From DATDMG01 sp036518955 (GTDB lineage: Bacteria; Actinomycetota; Actinomycetes; Actinomycetales; Kineosporiaceae), in contig DATDMG010000056.1 of the NCBI GenBank assembly GCA_036518955.1, positions 1 through 58,915 of the forward strand: 58,915 nucleotides of DNA. The letters are read 5' to 3'. Under the pieces are notes generated by a model. The model was given only the letters and a program-made list of their open reading frames with translations. It did no database searches and had not been told where the DNA came from. Shown piece by piece: positions 39,912-48,492 of the stretch. Within the stretch, counting starts at the first letter, position 1, and each line of letters opens with the position of its first letter. The position numbers and the translations under genes are program-made.

Positions 39912-40563
39912 CGGGCGGCTGTCGGGCCGGGTGCCCGCCGACCGCGCACCCGGCTACGCCCGCCCCGCCCGCCAGCACTCCGAGCGCCCGGCCGGGCGCC
40001 GGCCGCCGATACCGGTAAAAATCATCATTGCCGGCGGATTCGGCGTCGGCAAGACCACGTTCATCGGGTCGCTGTCGGAGATCGAGCCGTTGACCACGGA
40101 AGCGTCGATGACGAGCATGAGCCTCGGCGTCGACCAGCCCGGGGACCGGGACCGGAAGACCACGACCACGGTCGCCATGGACTTCGGCCGGATCACGATC
40201 GACGGCAGCATCATCCTCTACATGTTCGGCACCCCCGGGCAGGACCGGTTCGGCTTCATGTGGAACGACCTGGCCCAGGGGGCGCTCGCCGGGATCGTGC
40301 TCGTCGACACCAGCCGGATCGCCGACAGCTTCGTGGCGCTGGACTACTTCGAGAAGATCGGCCTGCCGTTCGTGGTGGCGGTGAACCAGTTCGAGGGGCA
40401 GCGCAACCTCACCCTCGAGGAGACCCGGACCGCGACGACCGTCGGGCCTGCCGTCCCGGTGATCGAGGTGGACGCGCGGTCCCGGGAGTCGGTCAAGCAG
40501 GGGCTGCTCAGCGTGCTGAACCTGGTGCTCATCCAGGCCAAGGCCAGGAGCGGCCGGAGCTGA
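39892..40563 (+). CDS. cvnD: Conservon small GTPase (CvnD)
   Basis: Ras-like/MglA-type GTPase of 223 residues, the output component of the conservon. The P-loop is IIAGGFGVGKTTF. T-x-x-S switch text is SMTSMSLGVDQPG. The G3-equivalent is MFGTPGQDRFGFMW, and the G4-equivalent VNQFEG departs from the canonical NKxD, as is usual in CvnD proteins. ATG 39892 lies inside cvnC. An N-terminal tail of 41 residues precedes the GTPase core. No cytochrome P450 (cvnE) gene follows, and a strong terminator hairpin is found 45 bp after the stop. Confidence 0.95.
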   Translation: MVSQPFDGRLSGRVPADRAPGYARPARQHSERPAGRRPPIPVKIIIAGGFGVGKTTFIGSLSEIEPLTTEASMTSMSLGVDQPGDRDRKTTTTVAMDFGRITIDGSIILYMFGTPGQDRFGFMWNDLAQGALAGIVLVDTSRIADSFVALDYFEKIGLPFVVAVNQFEGQRNLTLEETRTATTVGPAVPVIEVDARSRESVKQGLLSVLNLVLIQAKARSGRS

Positions 40564-40591
40564 CGGCCGCCCGGCAGGAGCTGACGGCCGC
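40556..40591. repeat. 15-bp direct repeat containing the cvnD stop codon
   Basis: Identical copies of ggagctgacggccgc at 40556-40570 and 40577-40591, separated by 6 bp. The first contains the TGA stop of cvnD. Confidence 0.9.
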
Positions 40592-40607
40592 GCGGCCGCT
40601 CGGGACC

Positions 40608-40641
40608 GACCCCCGCGCCCGCCCGCCCGGGCGCGGGGGTC
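40608..40641 (+). terminator. Terminator hairpin after the conservon
   Basis: Perfect 14-bp arms gacccccgcgcccg (40608-40621) and cgggcgcgggggtc (40628-40641) around a 6-nt loop, 45 bp after cvnD. No U-run follows. It marks the end of the cvn transcript. Confidence 0.88.
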
Positions 40642-40646
40642 ACCGG

Positions 40647-40676
40647 GTGGCCGGAGGTACTGTGGCCGGAGGTACT
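40647..40676. repeat. 15-bp tandem duplication
   Basis: Two adjacent copies of gtggccggaggtact, just upstream of the GTG of the next gene. Both contain GGAGG, so a ribosome-site-like sequence has been duplicated, although the nearer copy is 15 nt from the start. Confidence 0.92.
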
Positions 40677-40687
40677 ACAGTCGCCCC

Positions 40688-41104
40688 GTGCTCGTCGTCA
40701 CCAGGTATCGGGTGACCCCGGACGACGTCGACGGCTTCCGGGCGGACGCGGTGGCCGCGCTGCGGGCGCTGGCGGCGCGTCCCGGGTGCACCGGCGCGAC
40801 CCTCGGCCGGGCGATCGACGACCCTCAGTTGTGGACGCTCACCACCAGCTGGGAGTCCGTCGGCGCCTACCGCCGCGCCCTGTCGGCGTTCGAGGTCAAG
40901 CTGGTCGCCGTCCCGCTGATGTACCGCGCGCTCGACGAGCCGTCGGCGTTCGAGCCGCTGGTGACCTGGACGCCGCACGGCGGGCTCGGCGAGCAGCGGG
41001 GTGCCCTGGCCACCGACCCCGACCACGCCCGTGCCCGGGCGCTCGACCGGCCACGGGCCGGGCCGGGCGACGCGGGCGTCACACCGGACGGACGGGCCGG
41101 GTAG
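40688..41104 (+). CDS. Antibiotic-biosynthesis-monooxygenase-type (ABM) domain protein
   Basis: A 138-residue protein with one dimeric alpha/beta-barrel ABM domain (VTRYRVTPDDVDGFRADAVAALRALAARPGCTGATLGRAIDDPQLWTLTTSWESVGAYRRAL). The C-terminal 40 residues are a Pro/Arg/Asp-rich tail. Such domains occur in small monooxygenases and heme-degrading enzymes, but also in proteins with no known activity, so no reaction is claimed. A common neighbour of glyS in actinobacteria. GTG 40688 follows the duplicated GGAGG sequence. Confidence 0.85.
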   Translation: MLVVTRYRVTPDDVDGFRADAVAALRALAARPGCTGATLGRAIDDPQLWTLTTSWESVGAYRRALSAFEVKLVAVPLMYRALDEPSAFEPLVTWTPHGGLGEQRGALATDPDHARARALDRPRAGPGDAGVTPDGRAG

Positions 41105-41204
41105 CCTGGAACATCGCGCGCGGGATCCTCGGTGATCGGCGTGCCGGCCCGACGTCCGTCCCCTCGACCCCGATCGTTCCCTTCGACCCACCGCTGGAGT
41201 TCCC

Positions 41205-42599
41205 GTGGCTGCCAAGCCGTCGTCCGAGGCCCGCCTCGAGGCCGTCGTCAATCTCTGCAAGCGCCGGGGTTTCGTCTTCCCGTGCGGGGAGATCTACGGC
41301 GGGACGAAGTCGGCGTGGGATTACGGACCGCTCGGCGTCGAGCTGAAGGAGAACATCAAGCGGCAGTGGTGGCGAGCCATGGTGACCGGCCGGGACGACG
41401 TCGTCGGCCTGGACTCGTCGGTGATCCTCCCGCGCCAGGTGTGGGTGGCGTCGGGCCACGTCGAGGCGTTCGTCGACCCCCTGGTGGAGTGTCAGTCCTG
41501 CCATCGCCGCTACCGGGAGGACCACCTTGCGCAGGAGTACGCCGAGCGCAAGGGCCGGCCGGCGACCTCGCTCGCCGAGGTTCCCTGCCCCAATTGCGGC
41601 ACCCGAGGTGCGTGGACCGAGCCGCGGATGTTCAACGGCCTGCTGAAGACGTTCCTCGGTCCGGTCGAGGACGAGTCGGGCCTGCACTACCTGCGCCCGG
41701 AGACCGCCCAGGGCATCTTCGTCAACTTCAAGAATGTCGAGCAGTCCGCCCGCAAGAAGCCGCCGTTCGGCATCGGCCAGATCGGCAAGTCGTTCCGCAA
41801 CGAGATCACTCCCGGTAACTTCGTCTTCCGCACCCGTGAGTTCGAGCAGATGGAGATGGAGTACTTCGTCGAGCCCGGCACCGACGAGGAATGGCACGAG
41901 CGCTGGATCGCCTGGCGCACCGACTGGTACCTCGACCTGGGCCTGGCCCGGGAGAACCTGCGCCACTACGAGCATCCCAAGGAGAAGCTCTCGCACTATT
42001 CCAAGCGGACGGTCGACATCGAGTACCGCTTCGGGTTCACCGGGTCCGAGTGGGGCGAGCTGGAGGGTATCGCGAACCGCACCGACTTCGACCTGCGGAC
42101 CCACGGCGAGCACTCCGGGGTCGACCTGTCGTTCTTCGACCAGGCGAAGGGCGAGCGCTGGATCCCGTACGTGATCGAGCCGGCGGCCGGCCTGACGCGC
42201 AGCTTGATGGCGTTCCTGATCGAGGCGTACGACGAGGACGAGGCCCCGAACACCAAGGGCGGCGTCGACAAGCGCGTGGTGCTCCGGCTCGATCCCCGGC
42301 TGGCCCCGGTGAAGGTCGCGGTGCTGCCGCTGTCGCGCAACGAGGAGCTGTCGCCGAGGGCTCGCGGGTTGGCGGCCCAGCTGCGCCGGTCCTGGAACGT
42401 CGAGTTCGACGACGCCCAGGCGATCGGCCGCCGCTACCGCCGGCAGGACGAGATCGGGACGCCGTTCTGCCTCACGGTCGACTTCGAGACGCTCACCGAC
42501 GAGGCGGTGACCGTCAGGGAACGGGACAGCATGGCGCAGACGCGGGTCCCGATCGCCGAGGTGCAGGCCTGGCTCGCGGCCCGGCTGGTCGGCTGCTGA
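41205..42599 (+). CDS. glyS: Glycyl-tRNA synthetase (homodimeric class II)
   Basis: Charges tRNA-Gly; 464 residues of the alpha2 (eukaryote-like) type. Seen are CKRRGFVFPCGEIYGGTKSAWDYGPLGVELKENIKRQWW, a zinc ribbon (CQSCHRRYR ... CPNCGTRG), class II motif 2/3 text (RPETAQGIFVNFKNV, RNEITPGNFVFRTREFEQMEMEYF, AGLTRSLMAFLIEAYDED) and a C-terminal anticodon-binding domain (VAVLPLSRNEELSPRARGLAAQLRR). GTG 41205 begins VAAKPSSEARLEAVVNLCKRR. Confidence 0.97.
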   Translation: MAAKPSSEARLEAVVNLCKRRGFVFPCGEIYGGTKSAWDYGPLGVELKENIKRQWWRAMVTGRDDVVGLDSSVILPRQVWVASGHVEAFVDPLVECQSCHRRYREDHLAQEYAERKGRPATSLAEVPCPNCGTRGAWTEPRMFNGLLKTFLGPVEDESGLHYLRPETAQGIFVNFKNVEQSARKKPPFGIGQIGKSFRNEITPGNFVFRTREFEQMEMEYFVEPGTDEEWHERWIAWRTDWYLDLGLARENLRHYEHPKEKLSHYSKRTVDIEYRFGFTGSEWGELEGIANRTDFDLRTHGEHSGVDLSFFDQAKGERWIPYVIEPAAGLTRSLMAFLIEAYDEDEAPNTKGGVDKRVVLRLDPRLAPVKVAVLPLSRNEELSPRARGLAAQLRRSWNVEFDDAQAIGRRYRRQDEIGTPFCLTVDFETLTDEAVTVRERDSMAQTRVPIAEVQAWLAARLVGC

Positions 42600-42631
42600 G
42601 CGGGTTCCGCAGGGTCGGCGCGAACGCGGCG

Positions 42632-43744
42632 ATGCACGCCCAGCTCGAGGGACGGTGGCGCTGGGGCTACCTGTACGCGGGGGTCTGGCTGGTCTTCCTG
42701 GTACCCGCGTTCCTCGACGCCGTGCACGACCGGAACCGCCCACGGGGCTGGGCAGGGGCGGTGCTGCTGATCGGGTTCAGCGTGTTCTTCCTGCGCACCT
42801 GGGGGAGCGTGCGGTCGCGGCGGATCCGCGGCACGCCGGCCTCCGGGCGGTGGCGATCCTGGGTCCTGGCGGCCTCCGCCACCACGGTCGTCGTGTGCGT
42901 GCTGCTCATCGGGCAGCAGGCGCTGGCCATGACGGTGTTCCTCACCGTGCAGGCGATGTTCCTGCTCCCGCCTCTCGCGCGCCTGGTGGCCACCGCAGTG
43001 ATCGTCGCGGCGACCGCGGCGGCCGTGCTGATCGTCCCCGGGTGGCAGCACGATCTCGGCGTGATCATCGGGCTCCTGCTGGCCGCGTTCGTGATGTGGG
43101 GCGTCGTGCAGACGATCGAGCGGAACGCCCAGCTGGCCCGGGCGCAGGAGCGCCTGGCCGAGCTGGCGGTGGCGGACGAACGCGCCCGGTTCGCCCGCGA
43201 TCTGCATGACGTCCTGGGCCATTCGCTGACGTTGCTGGCGATCAAGGCGGAGCTGGCGGGGCGACTGGTCCGGTTGGACGCCGACCGCGCCGAGCAGGAG
43301 ATCGCCGAGGTCGAGCGCCTCGCCCGGGACGCGCTCGTCGACGTCCGTGCCGCGGTCGGCGGGTATCGGCAGGCCACGCTCAGCGGAGAGCTGATCTCCG
43401 CTCGCGCCGTCCTGGCGGCCGCGGGCATCGATGCCGAACTGCCCGTCGCGGTCGACGAGGTCCCCGGGGAGCGCCGCGAACTGCTCGGCTGGGCGGTGCG
43501 CGAGGGCGTGACCAACGTCGTCCGGCACAGCGGGGCCACCCGGTGCCAGATCCTGCTGGACCGCGACGGAGTTGAGATCATGGACGACGGGCGAGGTCCT
43601 GACCCGGCCCCGACCCGTGACGCGGAGGGTTGGGCTCTGGGCTCCGGCCTGCGCGGATTGCGTGAGCGGGCCGACGTCGCCGGAGCGACCGTCGTGATCG
43701 GGAACGCCCCGGAGGGCGGGTTCCGGCTGCGGGTGGGCTGGTGA
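42632..43744 (+). CDS. Sensor histidine kinase, NarL/DesK type
   Basis: A 370-residue membrane kinase. ATG 42632 (MHAQLEGRWRWGYLYAGVWLVFLVPAFLDAV) starts a set of about five to six membrane helices over the first 160 residues with almost no extracytoplasmic domain, as in DesK-like membrane-state sensors. The HisKA_3 site is DERARFARDLHDVLGHSLTLLAIKAELA (phospho-His in DLHD). The ATPase contains REGVTNVVRHSGAT, MDDGRGPDP and GLRGLRERADVAGATV. Followed after 49 bp by its response regulator. The signal is unknown. Confidence 0.93.
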   Translation: MHAQLEGRWRWGYLYAGVWLVFLVPAFLDAVHDRNRPRGWAGAVLLIGFSVFFLRTWGSVRSRRIRGTPASGRWRSWVLAASATTVVVCVLLIGQQALAMTVFLTVQAMFLLPPLARLVATAVIVAATAAAVLIVPGWQHDLGVIIGLLLAAFVMWGVVQTIERNAQLARAQERLAELAVADERARFARDLHDVLGHSLTLLAIKAELAGRLVRLDADRAEQEIAEVERLARDALVDVRAAVGGYRQATLSGELISARAVLAAAGIDAELPVAVDEVPGERRELLGWAVREGVTNVVRHSGATRCQILLDRDGVEIMDDGRGPDPAPTRDAEGWALGSGLRGLRERADVAGATVVIGNAPEGGFRLRVGW

Positions 43745-43793
43745 GCGGCCGGCGAGGGCCGGGCCCCACGGGCCGACCCGGGGAGCCCCGGGC

Positions 43794-44423
43794 ATGACGG
43801 CGCCGGTTCGGACGATCCGGGTTCTGTTGGCCGACGACCAGGCCCTCGTCCGGGGCGCCCTGGCCAGCCTGCTGGGACTCGAACCCGACCTGGAGGTGGT
43901 GGCCGAGGTCGGCCGCGGTGACGAGGTGGTGGAGGCAGCCAGACAGTCCCGGCCGGACGTCGCGCTGCTGGACGTCGAGATGCCTGGCCAGGACGGGATC
44001 GCGGCGACCGCCGCGCTGCGTGCCGCCGTGCCCGGTTGCCGCGTGCTCGTGGTCACGACCTTCGGCCGGCCCGGCTACCTCCGCCGGGCGCTGGCGGCGG
44101 GAGCGGGCGGGTTCGTGGTCAAGGACACCCCCGCCCGGCAACTGGCGGACGCCGTCCGCCGGGTGCATGCCGGGCTGCGGGTCGTCGACCCGGCGCTGGC
44201 CGCGGAGAGTCTGGCGAGTGGGGACAGCCCGCTGACCGAGCGGGAGACCCAGGTGCTGCGTGCGGCCCGGGGCGGCGGCACGGTGGCTGACCTGGCTGCG
44301 GTTCTGCACCTGTCGGAGGGCACGATCCGCAACCACCTGTCCGCCGCCATCGGCAAGACCGGGGCGCGGACGCGCGCCGAGGCGGTCCGGCTGGCCGAGC
44401 AGCAGGGCTGGTTGCTGGGCTGA
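43794..44423 (+). CDS. Response regulator, NarL/LuxR family
   Basis: A 209-residue DNA-binding regulator. The receiver domain has LLADDQALVRGALASLL, phospho-acceptor Asp in VALLDVEMPGQDGI, VVTTFGRPGYLRRALAAGAGGFVVKD (Thr and Lys switch residues). The C-terminal LuxR-type helix-turn-helix is LTERETQVLRAARGGGTVADLAAVLHLSEGTIRNHLSAAIGKTGARTRAEAVRLAEQQGWL. Pairs with the kinase just upstream. The targets are unknown. A small hairpin follows the stop. Confidence 0.95.
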   Translation: MTAPVRTIRVLLADDQALVRGALASLLGLEPDLEVVAEVGRGDEVVEAARQSRPDVALLDVEMPGQDGIAATAALRAAVPGCRVLVVTTFGRPGYLRRALAAGAGGFVVKDTPARQLADAVRRVHAGLRVVDPALAAESLASGDSPLTERETQVLRAARGGGTVADLAAVLHLSEGTIRNHLSAAIGKTGARTRAEAVRLAEQQGWLLG

Positions 44424-44431
44424 TCGACGGA

Positions 44432-44452
44432 CCGGGCAGGCCCGGTGCCCGG
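44432..44452 (+). terminator. Short hairpin after the response regulator
   Basis: CCGGGCA (44432-44438), a 7-nt loop and TGCCCGG (44446-44452), 8 bp after the stop codon. Modest stem and no U-run. Confidence 0.55.
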
Positions 44453-44524
44453 GTACGGTTCGGGTGCCGGTTCGGTCCGGGCGGCTCGGGCGGCTCGGGC
44501 GGATGGCCGGCAGGGGCGCCGGGT

Positions 44525-44556
44525 GTCCGGTGGGCGCCGGGTCCGGTGGGCGCCGG
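44525..44556. repeat. 16-bp tandem duplication upstream of a lipoprotein gene
   Basis: Adjacent copies of gtccggtgggcgccgg at 44525-44540 and 44541-44556, just before the ribosome site of the next gene. The preceding sequence also has gggcggctc-type triplication. Confidence 0.9.
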
Positions 44557-44579
44557 GTACGTGGTGCGAGGAGGGTGGC

Positions 44580-45230
44580 ATGGTCGTCGGACGGTGGCGG
44601 GGGCAGTCCCGCCAGGGGGCCGGCGCGGCCGCCATCGCCCGCCTCGTCGCCGCCCCGGTGGCCGCGCTCGGCCTGCTGGCCGGCTGCGCAGCGGGAGGGT
44701 CCACCGGCTCGCCGGCACCCACCGGCGCCGCGGGGACGGCCGGCGGTGTGCAGGGCGTCGGTCCGGCGGGCATCGGTGGGGTGGGCCCGCTGCTGCGACC
44801 GGGGGCGGCCGGGACGGCGTCCGGAGGTTCGGCGTCCGTGGGGGGCGGGCTGCCCCCCGCCACGGCCACCCGGCCCGTGGCGTCCGGCACGCCGTACGCG
44901 TTCACCACCCCCACGAAGAACATCGGCTGCATGATCGACGCCGGCCAGGTGCGGTGCGACATCCGAAGCCGCACCTGGCAGGCGCCGCCGCGGCCGGCCG
45001 ACTGCACGCTGGACTATGGCAACGGAGTAACGCTCGGTAACGGGTCGGCGGGGTACGTGTGCGCCGGGGACACCACGCTCGACCCGGACGCGGCGGTGCT
45101 GCCCTACGGTGCGGCGGTCCGGGCCGGTGACCTGGTCTGCGTCAGCACGCCGGCGTTCCTGGCCTGCCGGAACCTCGCCACCGGGCACGGCTTCGCGCTC
45201 TCCAAGGAGACCCCACCGCCGATGGACTGA
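44580..45230 (+). CDS. Secreted lipoprotein, DUF6636-like
   Basis: A 216-residue predicted lipoprotein. ATG 44580 has GAGGAGG about 6 nt upstream, which decides it over a frame extending to 44445. A basic n-region and hydrophobic core end in the lipobox LLAGC (…PVAALGLLAGCAAGG). A Gly/Ala/Ser-rich linker leads to a compact domain starting YAFTTPTKNIGCMIDAGQVRCDI with six cysteines that could form three disulfides, ending NLATGHGFALSKE. DUF6636 assignment is by resemblance. The function is unknown. Confidence 0.83.
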   Translation: MVVGRWRGQSRQGAGAAAIARLVAAPVAALGLLAGCAAGGSTGSPAPTGAAGTAGGVQGVGPAGIGGVGPLLRPGAAGTASGGSASVGGGLPPATATRPVASGTPYAFTTPTKNIGCMIDAGQVRCDIRSRTWQAPPRPADCTLDYGNGVTLGNGSAGYVCAGDTTLDPDAAVLPYGAAVRAGDLVCVSTPAFLACRNLATGHGFALSKETPPPMD

Positions 45231-45284
45231 GCGTGCCCGCGGGGAAGCGTCACCCGGCGTGCGACCGGCGGGGACAATGGGACG

Positions 45285-46454
45285 GTGAGCCTGCGGATCG
45301 GACCGTACCAGCTGCCCACCCCGGTGGTGCTGGCGCCCATGGCGGGCGTCACGAACCAGGCCTACCGGCGGTTGTGCCGCGAGCAGCTGGCGGCCGGTGG
45401 GGGCCGCGGGGTGTTCGTCAGCGAGATGGTGACGTCGCGGGCGCTGCTCGAGCGCGGCGACGAGTCGATGCGGCTGATCCAGCACGATCCGGAGGAGTCG
45501 CCACGCAGCGTGCAGCTGTACGGTGTCGACCCCGGCACGGTGGCGGCCGCCGTCCGGATGCTGCTGACCGAGGGCCGGGCCGACCACATCGACCTCAACT
45601 TCGGCTGCCCGGTGCCCAAGGTCACCCGCCGCGGCGGCGGCTCCGCCCTGCCCTGGAAGACCGCGTTGTTCGCCGCGATCGTCTCCCAGGCGGTCCGGGC
45701 GGCGGAGCCGTACCGGGTGCCTGTCACGGTCAAGATGCGCAAGGGCGTGGACGACGACCACCTGACCTACCTCGAGGCGGGCCGGATCGCGGAGGCCGAG
45801 GGGGTGGCGGCGGTCGCCCTGCACGCCCGGACCGCCGCCGACTACTACTCGGGAGTCGCCGACTGGGCCGCGATCGCCCGGTTGAAGGAGGCGGTGACGA
45901 CCGTTCCGGTGCTCGGTAACGGCGACATCTGGTCCGCTGACGACGCCCTGCGCATGGTCCGCCTCACCCGGTGCGACGGCGTGGTCGTGGGCCGCGGCTG
46001 TCTGGGCCGGCCGTGGCTGTTCGCCGATCTCGCGGCGGGGTTCGCCGGCCGGGCCGACCGGGTCACCCCGGCACTCGGCGAGGTGCTCGCCGCGATGCGC
46101 CGGCACGTCGAGCTGCTGACCGAGCACTACCTCGCGGTCTACCCGGGTGACGGCGAGCTGCGCGCCTGCCGGGACATCCGCAAGCACGTCGCGTGGTACC
46201 TGAAGGGCTACGTGGTGGGGCACGAGGTGCGGGCGCGGCTGGGCCTGGTCGAGTCGCTGGCCGAGTTCGACCAGGTGGTCGCCGGGCTGGACGTCGCCCA
46301 GCCGTATCCGGGCGAGCCGGCCGAGGGCCCGCGCGGGCGCACCGGCGGCGCCCGCGCCGTCCACCTGCCGGAGGGCTGGCTCGACCACCGCGACCTGGAC
46401 GACGTCGCCGCGGCCGGGGTGCTGGCGGCCGAGCTGTCGGTCTCCGGTGGTTGA
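45285..46454 (+). CDS. dusB: tRNA-dihydrouridine synthase
   Basis: FMN-dependent enzyme reducing uridines in tRNA, 389 residues. GTG 45285 starts VSLRIGPYQLPTPVVLAPMAGVTNQAYRRLCRE. Catalytic and binding motifs: IDLNFGCPVPKVTRRGGGSALPWK (catalytic Cys), VTVKMRKGVDDDHLTYLEAG, ALHARTAADYYSG, VLGNGDIWSADDALRMV and GVVVGRGCLGRPWLF. The C-terminal tRNA-binding helical domain is present (ACRDIRKHVAWYLKGY). The family between DusB and actinobacterial Dus is assigned by neighbourhood and overall text. Confidence 0.95.
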   Translation: MSLRIGPYQLPTPVVLAPMAGVTNQAYRRLCREQLAAGGGRGVFVSEMVTSRALLERGDESMRLIQHDPEESPRSVQLYGVDPGTVAAAVRMLLTEGRADHIDLNFGCPVPKVTRRGGGSALPWKTALFAAIVSQAVRAAEPYRVPVTVKMRKGVDDDHLTYLEAGRIAEAEGVAAVALHARTAADYYSGVADWAAIARLKEAVTTVPVLGNGDIWSADDALRMVRLTRCDGVVVGRGCLGRPWLFADLAAGFAGRADRVTPALGEVLAAMRRHVELLTEHYLAVYPGDGELRACRDIRKHVAWYLKGYVVGHEVRARLGLVESLAEFDQVVAGLDVAQPYPGEPAEGPRGRTGGARAVHLPEGWLDHRDLDDVAAAGVLAAELSVSGG

Positions 46455-46496
46455 CGTGCGCGAACGCCGTCCGGTGGCGCCGGTGGGGCGGCGGGC

Positions 46497-47774
46497 GTGA
46501 CGGCCCGGATCCGGCTGCCGGCCGGTTACACCACCCGGGACGCCGAACGCTGGCTGCCCGAACCGCCCAAGGACCCTCGCCGCGGCGTCTTCGCCCGGGA
46601 CCGGGCCCGCGTCGTCCACAGCTCCGCGCTGCGCCGGCTCGCGGCCAAGACGCAGGTGGTGAGCCCCGAGACCGACGATTTCGTGCGCAACCGGCTGACC
46701 CACAGCCTGGAGGTCGCGCAGGTGGGCCGGGAGCTGGGCCAGCTGTTGGGCTGCGACCCCGACGTGGTCGACACCGCCTGCCTGGCGCACGACCTCGGCC
46801 ACCCGCCCTTCGGACACAACGGCGAGGCAGCACTGGACCAGGTGGCCGCCCGGATCGGCGGGTTCGAGGGCAACGCCCAGACCCTGCGGCTGCTGACCCT
46901 CCTCGAGCCGAAGGTGGTGGACCCGGTCACCGGCGGGTCCGCCGGCCTGAACCTGACCCGTGCCAGCCTGGACGCCTGCACCAAGTACCCGTGGACCCGC
47001 GGCGCCGGGCCGGCGGGGCCGGCCTCCGCCAAGTTCGGCGCCTACCGGGAGGACGAGGAGGTGTTCGGCTGGCTGCGCGTCGGCGCGCCGCCCGGCCGTC
47101 GGTGCGTCGAGGCCCAGGTGATGGACCTCGCGGACGACGTCGCCTACAGCGTCCACGACGTGGAGGACGCGGTGGTCGGCGGCGATGTGGACCCGCGCTG
47201 GCTCGCCGACCCGGGGCAGGTGGCTGCGGTGGAGGAGCAGGTGCGCTCCTGGTACCTGGCCGACCTCGCGGACGGCGAGATCGCGGCCGCGATCGCCCGG
47301 TTGCTGGCCATGCCGGCATGGGTCGGGGCGTTCGACCGCAGCCTGCGGGCGCGGGCCGCGCTGAAGGACATGACCAGCCAGCTCATCGGCCGGTTCATCG
47401 GCGCGGTCGAGCGGGCCACCCGGGAGCGGTACGGCGGGGGCCGCCTCACGCGGTACGCGGCGGATGTCGTCGTCCCCCGGGACACGTTGCTGGAGATCGC
47501 GGCGCTGAAGGGCGTGGCGGCCCACTGGGTGATGACGGCGGCGCGCCGGCAGCGGATCTACTCCGAGCAGAGGCACCTGCTGGTCGAGCTCGCCGACGTC
47601 CTCGCCCGGAAGGCTCCGGACGCACTCGAGCCCCCCTACGCCTCGGCCTGGACCCAGGCCCACGACGACCCGGGCCGGCTCCGCAGCGTGATCGACCAGA
47701 TCGCCTCCCTGACGGACGCCGGCGCGATCGCCTGGCACCGTTCCCTGGGGCGCGATCACGCCTGTCGGTCATGA
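46497..47774 (+). CDS. dgt: dGTPase-like HD-domain triphosphohydrolase
   Basis: Deoxynucleoside triphosphate triphosphohydrolase family, 425 residues. The HD metal site is RNRLTHSLEVAQVGRELG ... CLAHDLGHPPFGHNGE, with later MDLADDVAYSVHDVEDAV completing the H-HD-D set. GTG 46497 (VTARIRLPAGYTTRDAERWLPE). The preferred nucleotide is not determinable. The stop codon lies within an inverted repeat (47770-47801). The dusB-dgt-dnaG order is typical. Confidence 0.95.
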   Translation: MTARIRLPAGYTTRDAERWLPEPPKDPRRGVFARDRARVVHSSALRRLAAKTQVVSPETDDFVRNRLTHSLEVAQVGRELGQLLGCDPDVVDTACLAHDLGHPPFGHNGEAALDQVAARIGGFEGNAQTLRLLTLLEPKVVDPVTGGSAGLNLTRASLDACTKYPWTRGAGPAGPASAKFGAYREDEEVFGWLRVGAPPGRRCVEAQVMDLADDVAYSVHDVEDAVVGGDVDPRWLADPGQVAAVEEQVRSWYLADLADGEIAAAIARLLAMPAWVGAFDRSLRARAALKDMTSQLIGRFIGAVERATRERYGGGRLTRYAADVVVPRDTLLEIAALKGVAAHWVMTAARRQRIYSEQRHLLVELADVLARKAPDALEPPYASAWTQAHDDPGRLRSVIDQIASLTDAGAIAWHRSLGRDHACRS

Positions 47775-47801
47775 TCATGCAATCGGAGTCGCATGATCAT
47801 G
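47770..47801. promoter_or_regulatory. Inverted repeat over the dgt stop codon
   Basis: CATGATCATGC (47770-47780), a 10-nt loop and GCATGATCATG (47791-47801). Each arm contains the self-complementary ATGATCAT, so the same 8-mer also occurs as a direct repeat. It lies between convergent genes and overlaps the dgt stop (47772-47774). It could be a bidirectional terminator, although its AT-rich stem is weak for this genome, or a protein-binding site. Confidence 0.55.
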
Positions 47802-47817
47802 GCCCAGGGGCGGTGGG

Positions 47818-48417
47818 TCAGCTCGCGGCGTGGCCGACGGTGGCGGACAGGAAGGCCTCGATCCGCTCGAGATGATGCGGCGTCAGGCCCTCGTACGGGT
47901 CGGGCGACAGCAGGAGCACCGGGACCCCCGCCTCCTCGAGCCGACGGCGCTGGGCGCCGGCGAGCGGGATGGCATCGTCGTCCGTCCAGATCAGCGGGCG
48001 GTGCTCGATCTCCACCACGGTCAGCGCCGCCGTGACCTTGCGGTCCGGCGCGCCGATCGAGGGGGCTGTGCCCAGGCCGCGGAAGGCCGTCCGGAAGGCC
48101 GGCAGCCGCAACAGTCGTTCGACCTGGTGCACGTGGTCGACCCAGGTGGTGGCCCAGCGGATCTCGGCGGCCTGGCGCTTGTGGACCGACTTGATGTACC
48201 GGGTCAGCGGCGGCGCCCACTGCAGCCGGTAGGTGACCCCGTCGACGAACGCGTTGCCCTGGGCGAACGGTTGGTCCCATGCCGGGCGCCGCGCGTTGAC
48301 CACACCGTCCACGTCCAGTAGCCAGACGGGGACGGCGCTGGGTGCTGCGAGGGTCACCTGTGCAGTGTGTCCGACGTCGGGGCGGGTTTCACGCGGACAC
48401 GGAAAAACAACGGTCAT
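47818..48417 (-). CDS. HAD-like protein of unknown function
   Basis: A 199-residue protein with an N-terminal haloacid-dehalogenase-type motif (VWLLDVDGVVNARRPAW, DxDGV). It lacks an obvious second-site Ser/Thr-Lys pair but has acidic LIWTDDDAIP and LLSPDPYEGLTPHHLERIEAFL downstream, consistent with the distal HAD motifs. ATG 48417 follows GGGGGG at 7 nt and is the best start; a start at the GTG before TLAAPSAV is also possible. Substrate unknown. Divergent from dnaG, convergent with dgt. Confidence 0.75.
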   Translation of the reverse strand: MTVVFPCPRETRPDVGHTAQVTLAAPSAVPVWLLDVDGVVNARRPAWDQPFAQGNAFVDGVTYRLQWAPPLTRYIKSVHKRQAAEIRWATTWVDHVHQVERLLRLPAFRTAFRGLGTAPSIGAPDRKVTAALTVVEIEHRPLIWTDDDAIPLAGAQRRRLEEAGVPVLLLSPDPYEGLTPHHLERIEAFLSATVGHAAS

Positions 48418-48492
48418 CACTACCCCCCGAGGCCGCCCGGACACCGCCCTGCCGGGTGCGGCGCCCTCCTACACTCCATCCGTGGGTGCGCT

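Noticed and set aside
43794..44423. Response regulator and kinase as part of the conservon
   Set aside because: They are separated from cvnD by a strong terminator, the ABM gene and glyS, and form their own kinase-regulator pair.
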